NCBI GenBank assembly: GCA_037969115.1
Contig: JBBKWQ010000268.1
Coordinates: forward strand, 1-15,817
From: JBBKWQ01 sp037969115
Lineage (GTDB): Bacteria; Actinomycetota; Acidimicrobiia; Acidimicrobiales; Ilumatobacteraceae
Direction: 5' to 3'
DNA: 15,817 nt
A program made the position numbers and the translations under genes. The number at the start of each line of letters is the position of its first letter. The stretch's first letter is position 1. Positions 13,973 to 15,817 of this stretch are shown here, one piece after another. The notes under the pieces are model-generated. The model was given only the letters and a program-made list of their open reading frames with translations, searched no databases and was not told the origin of the DNA.

Positions 13973-14920
13973 TCATCTGTCGTCGGGTTTCCAACCTTGA
14001 CGACTGGCGATCCAGCGTCGGGCGATCCGACCCTGGTCGGCCTGGAACCGGCGAACCGTCGGCAGACCGGGAGGTGGTTCCAAGAGGGACATCCTCGTGA
14101 AGTAGCCGGCGATCGATGCGACGAAGGCGGTGACCGAGTCGGGGTCGCCGCCTTTGCCGACCGGGTGATGCTCGAACACCTCCTCGGGCGTTGGGCCGCC
14201 ATCGAGTTCGAGCGCCGGGAGCAGGCCGACCAAGTCGATCCACGGGGCTCCGACCGAAGCGCCGGGCCAATCGACGATCACATCGTGCCGGCGTCCGGCG
14301 TTCGCGAGGATCACGTTGTCGCTGCGCAGATCGAGGTGCACGAGGCAGTTGCCGCGGATCGCGTCAGAAACGCCGACTTCGAGGCCGGCGAGGGCCTCGA
14401 GATGGCGCAGCGACCAGGCGCCCAGGCCATCGAGAGGTTGCTCCATGAGGAGCCGCCAGTGGCCGAACAGGTTCGGATGAGCGTCCGAGCAAGAATTCAA
14501 CTCACCTCCGCCTTCGATCGAAGCGAGCTTCTCGACGAGTCCCAGGAGTCGGTTGACATCGTCGCGACCGAGCGGCGCGATCGGCATTGCACCGTTGATC
14601 CACTCGATCACCAGCGCAACCCAGTCGCCGTCGTCGAACATCCCGATCAGTTCCGGGGCGGGGACGTCCGCTCGGAGCCCGGCGAGGATCTGACCCTCTC
14701 GCCGATGCATCTGCGGTGAGACGGGATTGAGGTCGAGGCCGGCTGCTTTGACGAAGACGACTCGGCCGTCCGACAGGCTGCATCGGGCCGCCGGGCCCGG
14801 CGAGAACCCGCCATCGAGATTGTTGGCGTCGGTGACCGGAGCGCCGGCGATCTCGTCGATCGCGTCTCGAACGTGCGCAGGCATATCGCTCCATCGTGAG
14901 CGGACTCCCTGGCGACCCAT
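13973..14920 (-). CDS. Aminoglycoside phosphotransferase (APH)-fold kinase family protein
   Basis: The product is 315 aa from ATG 14918-14920. I kept this start rather than the ATG at 14884, although the latter has a better Shine-Dalgarno site (GGAG), because the RSRWSDMPAHVRDAI segment matches the W..LP family N-terminus. A GTG at 14938 is also possible. Kinase-like motifs: nucleotide-binding LDGGFSPGPAARCSL, Lys in VVFVKAAGL, catalytic loop LVHLDLRSDNVIL (HxDxxxxN) and metal-binding Asp in VIVDWPGASVG. The fold phosphorylates small molecules such as antibiotics, choline, homoserine or sugars. Nothing here indicates antibiotic resistance rather than a metabolic kinase, and no resistance genes are nearby. 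Confidence 0.9.
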   Translation of the reverse strand: MGRQGVRSRWSDMPAHVRDAIDEIAGAPVTDANNLDGGFSPGPAARCSLSDGRVVFVKAAGLDLNPVSPQMHRREGQILAGLRADVPAPELIGMFDDGDWVALVIEWINGAMPIAPLGRDDVNRLLGLVEKLASIEGGGELNSCSDAHPNLFGHWRLLMEQPLDGLGAWSLRHLEALAGLEVGVSDAIRGNCLVHLDLRSDNVILANAGRRHDVIVDWPGASVGAPWIDLVGLLPALELDGGPTPEEVFEHHPVGKGGDPDSVTAFVASIAGYFTRMSLLEPPPGLPTVRRFQADQGRIARRWIASRQGWKPDDR

Positions 14921-15090
14921 CCAGACATCGAAGCACACCAGTCACTTCAGGCAGGTCCGAGTTCCGGCAAGCCACCGCTTGTCGACCCGCATCTTCATCA
15001 CCGCACCCGCGACCGGCGCGTCGCATCGGGGCCACGGCGTTGCGCCCAGTATTCACACTCGGTACGTGACCGCCAGAGTGAGATAGACGG

Positions 15091-15119
15091 TTGACGCCTC
15101 GCAAAGCTAAGCCTAGTAT
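15091..15119 (+). promoter_or_regulatory. Near-consensus promoter of the padR-like gene
   Basis: TTGACG (15091-15096), 17-bp spacer, TAGTAT (15114-15119). The -10 ends 8 nt before the ATG at 15128, so the mRNA has almost no leader. It is the clearest sigma-70-type promoter in the window. Confidence 0.75.
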
Positions 15120-15126
15120 TGCGAGG
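15097..15126. promoter_or_regulatory. Probable PadR autoregulatory operator
   Basis: CCTCGCAA (15097-15104) and TTGCGAGG (15119-15126) form a perfect 8-bp inverted repeat with a 14-nt spacer, 22 bp from arm to arm. One arm abuts the -35 hexamer; the other starts on the last base of the -10 and runs to the start codon. The spacer adds an imperfect inner dyad (CTAAG/CCTAG). A dimer bound here would block RNA polymerase, as expected for a self-repressing PadR protein. Confidence 0.7.
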
Positions 15127-15127
15127 T

Positions 15128-15466
15128 ATGAAGAGTCAGCAGTTGAAGGGCCATCTGGACCTGTTGTTGCTCGCGGTGCTGGCCGAGGGCGACAACCATG
15201 GGTATGCGGTCATCGAAGGGCTGCGCGTTCGCAGCGCGGACGTGTTTGATCTGCCCGACGGGACGGTCTATCCGGCGCTGCACCGTTTGGAGGAGAGCGG
15301 GCATTTGCGAAGCAACTGGACAACGGTGGAGGGACGTCGGCGACGCATCTACAAGTTGACGCCCAAAGGGCGAAAAGCGCTCTCCGAGCAGCGGCACAGT
15401 TGGACCACGTTCTCGAACGCGGTGAGTCGGGTGGTAGGGGGTGCGCCGTGGCCGACTACAGCCTGA
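15128..15466 (+). CDS. PadR-family transcriptional regulator
   Basis: The product is 112 aa, the usual size of a short PadR (subfamily 1). ATG 15128 is preferred over an in-frame TTG at 15119, which lies inside the -10. The winged helix-turn-helix is clear: MKSQQLKGHLDLLLLAVLAE, HGYAVIEGLR, then LPDGTVYPALHRLEESGHLR (recognition helix), then the wing GRRRRIYKLTPKGRKAL. PadR proteins are dimeric repressors released by small ligands or stress. The 3' end overlaps the next gene by 19 nt, the standard PadR-HAAS layout, and the pair is probably controlled through the dyad in its own promoter. Confidence 0.93.
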   Translation: MKSQQLKGHLDLLLLAVLAEGDNHGYAVIEGLRVRSADVFDLPDGTVYPALHRLEESGHLRSNWTTVEGRRRRIYKLTPKGRKALSEQRHSWTTFSNAVSRVVGGAPWPTTA

Positions 15467-15817
15467 TCGACGCCTACCTCGACGATTTGGCAAGCGCGTT
15501 GCGTTGGCATCGCCACGCCGACGACATCGTCGCTGAAACCGACGATCACCTCCGGTGCGCGGTGGAGCGACGCGTCGGCGATGGCGTCGACACCAAGGCT
15601 GCCCAGCGTGACGTGCTCGAAGGTTTCGGTGACCCGGCGATCGTCGCGCGGGCGTTTGCGACGACGCAGAGCGGTCAACTAGCGATACCCACCCGATCAA
15701 CACGCGACGCCGGCGTGCTCGCGTACGTCAGCGCCGGCCTGTGGATTGCAGTCTCCGGAGTTTGGCATCTTGGTGGCTGGGTCTACGACCGCCTCGATGA
15801 CGGAACATCCGCCGCCG
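15448..15817 (+). CDS. HAAS-domain (PadR-associated) membrane protein, C-terminus cut off by window edge
   Basis: The frame starts at GTG 15448 inside the end of the padR gene (19-nt overlap) and stays open to the window end, 123 codons. GGTAGGGGG lies about 8 nt upstream, a strong Shine-Dalgarno match. Residues about 1-75 match a HAAS helical signalling domain: LIDAYLDDLASALRWH, a DDIVAETDDHLRCAVE segment like the conserved I.E...HL, then AAQRDVLEGFGDPAIVARAF. A first membrane segment begins near residue 94 (VLAYVSAGLWIAVSGVWHLG). HAAS proteins pair with PadR and pass membrane or ligand signals to it; the rest of the protein, possibly a multi-span permease or sensor, is outside the window. 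Confidence 0.87.
   Translation, partial: MADYSLIDAYLDDLASALRWHRHADDIVAETDDHLRCAVERRVGDGVDTKAAQRDVLEGFGDPAIVARAFATTQSGQLAIPTRSTRDAGVLAYVSAGLWIAVSGVWHLGGWVYDRLDDGTSAA

Noticed and set aside
13688..14719. Plus-strand frame of 343 codons antisense to the phosphotransferase gene
   Set aside because: It covers two real minus-strand genes and the gap between them and shows only shadow composition.
13973..14920. Aminoglycoside resistance gene
   Set aside because: Only the general APH fold motifs are visible; the family includes many metabolic kinases and no resistance context is present.

Overview
The window is GC-rich DNA with dense genes, GTG starts and few Shine-Dalgarno sites. It carries typically actinobacterial families: a TIGR03086-type protein, a PPOX-class flavoprotein, a phytase-like esterase, a PadR/HAAS pair, and secreted repeats with an LLDTR...VDVxGYF signature. 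An Acidimicrobiia-type actinobacterium (Ilumatobacter-like) is my best guess, made from family content only. It looks like ordinary chromosome: I see no tRNA, rRNA, CRISPR array, transposase or integrase. Almost every base is coding, and the longest gene-free stretch is about 220 bp.

Left part (1-4151), envelope genes. Two divergent secreted proteins share a 144-bp intergenic region. A large exported protein with Cys-rich repeats and a fibronectin type III domain runs off the left edge on the minus strand. A 554-aa protein with three surface repeats and a C-terminal L,D-transpeptidase-like domain lies on the plus strand. An 18-bp palindrome sits between them.

Middle left (4194-9457), all minus strand. 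Read in transcription order: a solute-binding lipoprotein overlapping by 4 nt a MscS-type channel; then a 62-bp gap with two copies of an ATGTC-N5-GACAT dyad exactly 22 bp apart; then a tight operon of a 41-aa basic peptide, a ribbon-helix-helix protein and a DUF4097 (Toastrack) beta-solenoid protein; then a homocysteine S-methyltransferase-like enzyme with its own likely promoter. The lipoprotein/channel pair and the tandem operator are the most interesting points of the window.

Middle right (9641-14920), single metabolic or housekeeping genes: MaoC-like hydratase (+), PPOX-class oxidoreductase (-), Tat-exported phytase-like esterase (-), TIGR03086/DinB-like protein (+), a small OmdA-domain protein (-), an alpha/beta hydrolase (-) and an APH-type phosphotransferase (-).

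Right edge (15091-15817): a PadR regulator with a near-consensus promoter covered by a perfect 8-bp dyad, followed by an overlapping HAAS-domain membrane protein that runs off the window. PadR, HAAS and Toastrack proteins are known partners in envelope-stress modules. Together with the channel and the wall enzyme, this gives the window an envelope flavour, but the link between the two ends is inference.
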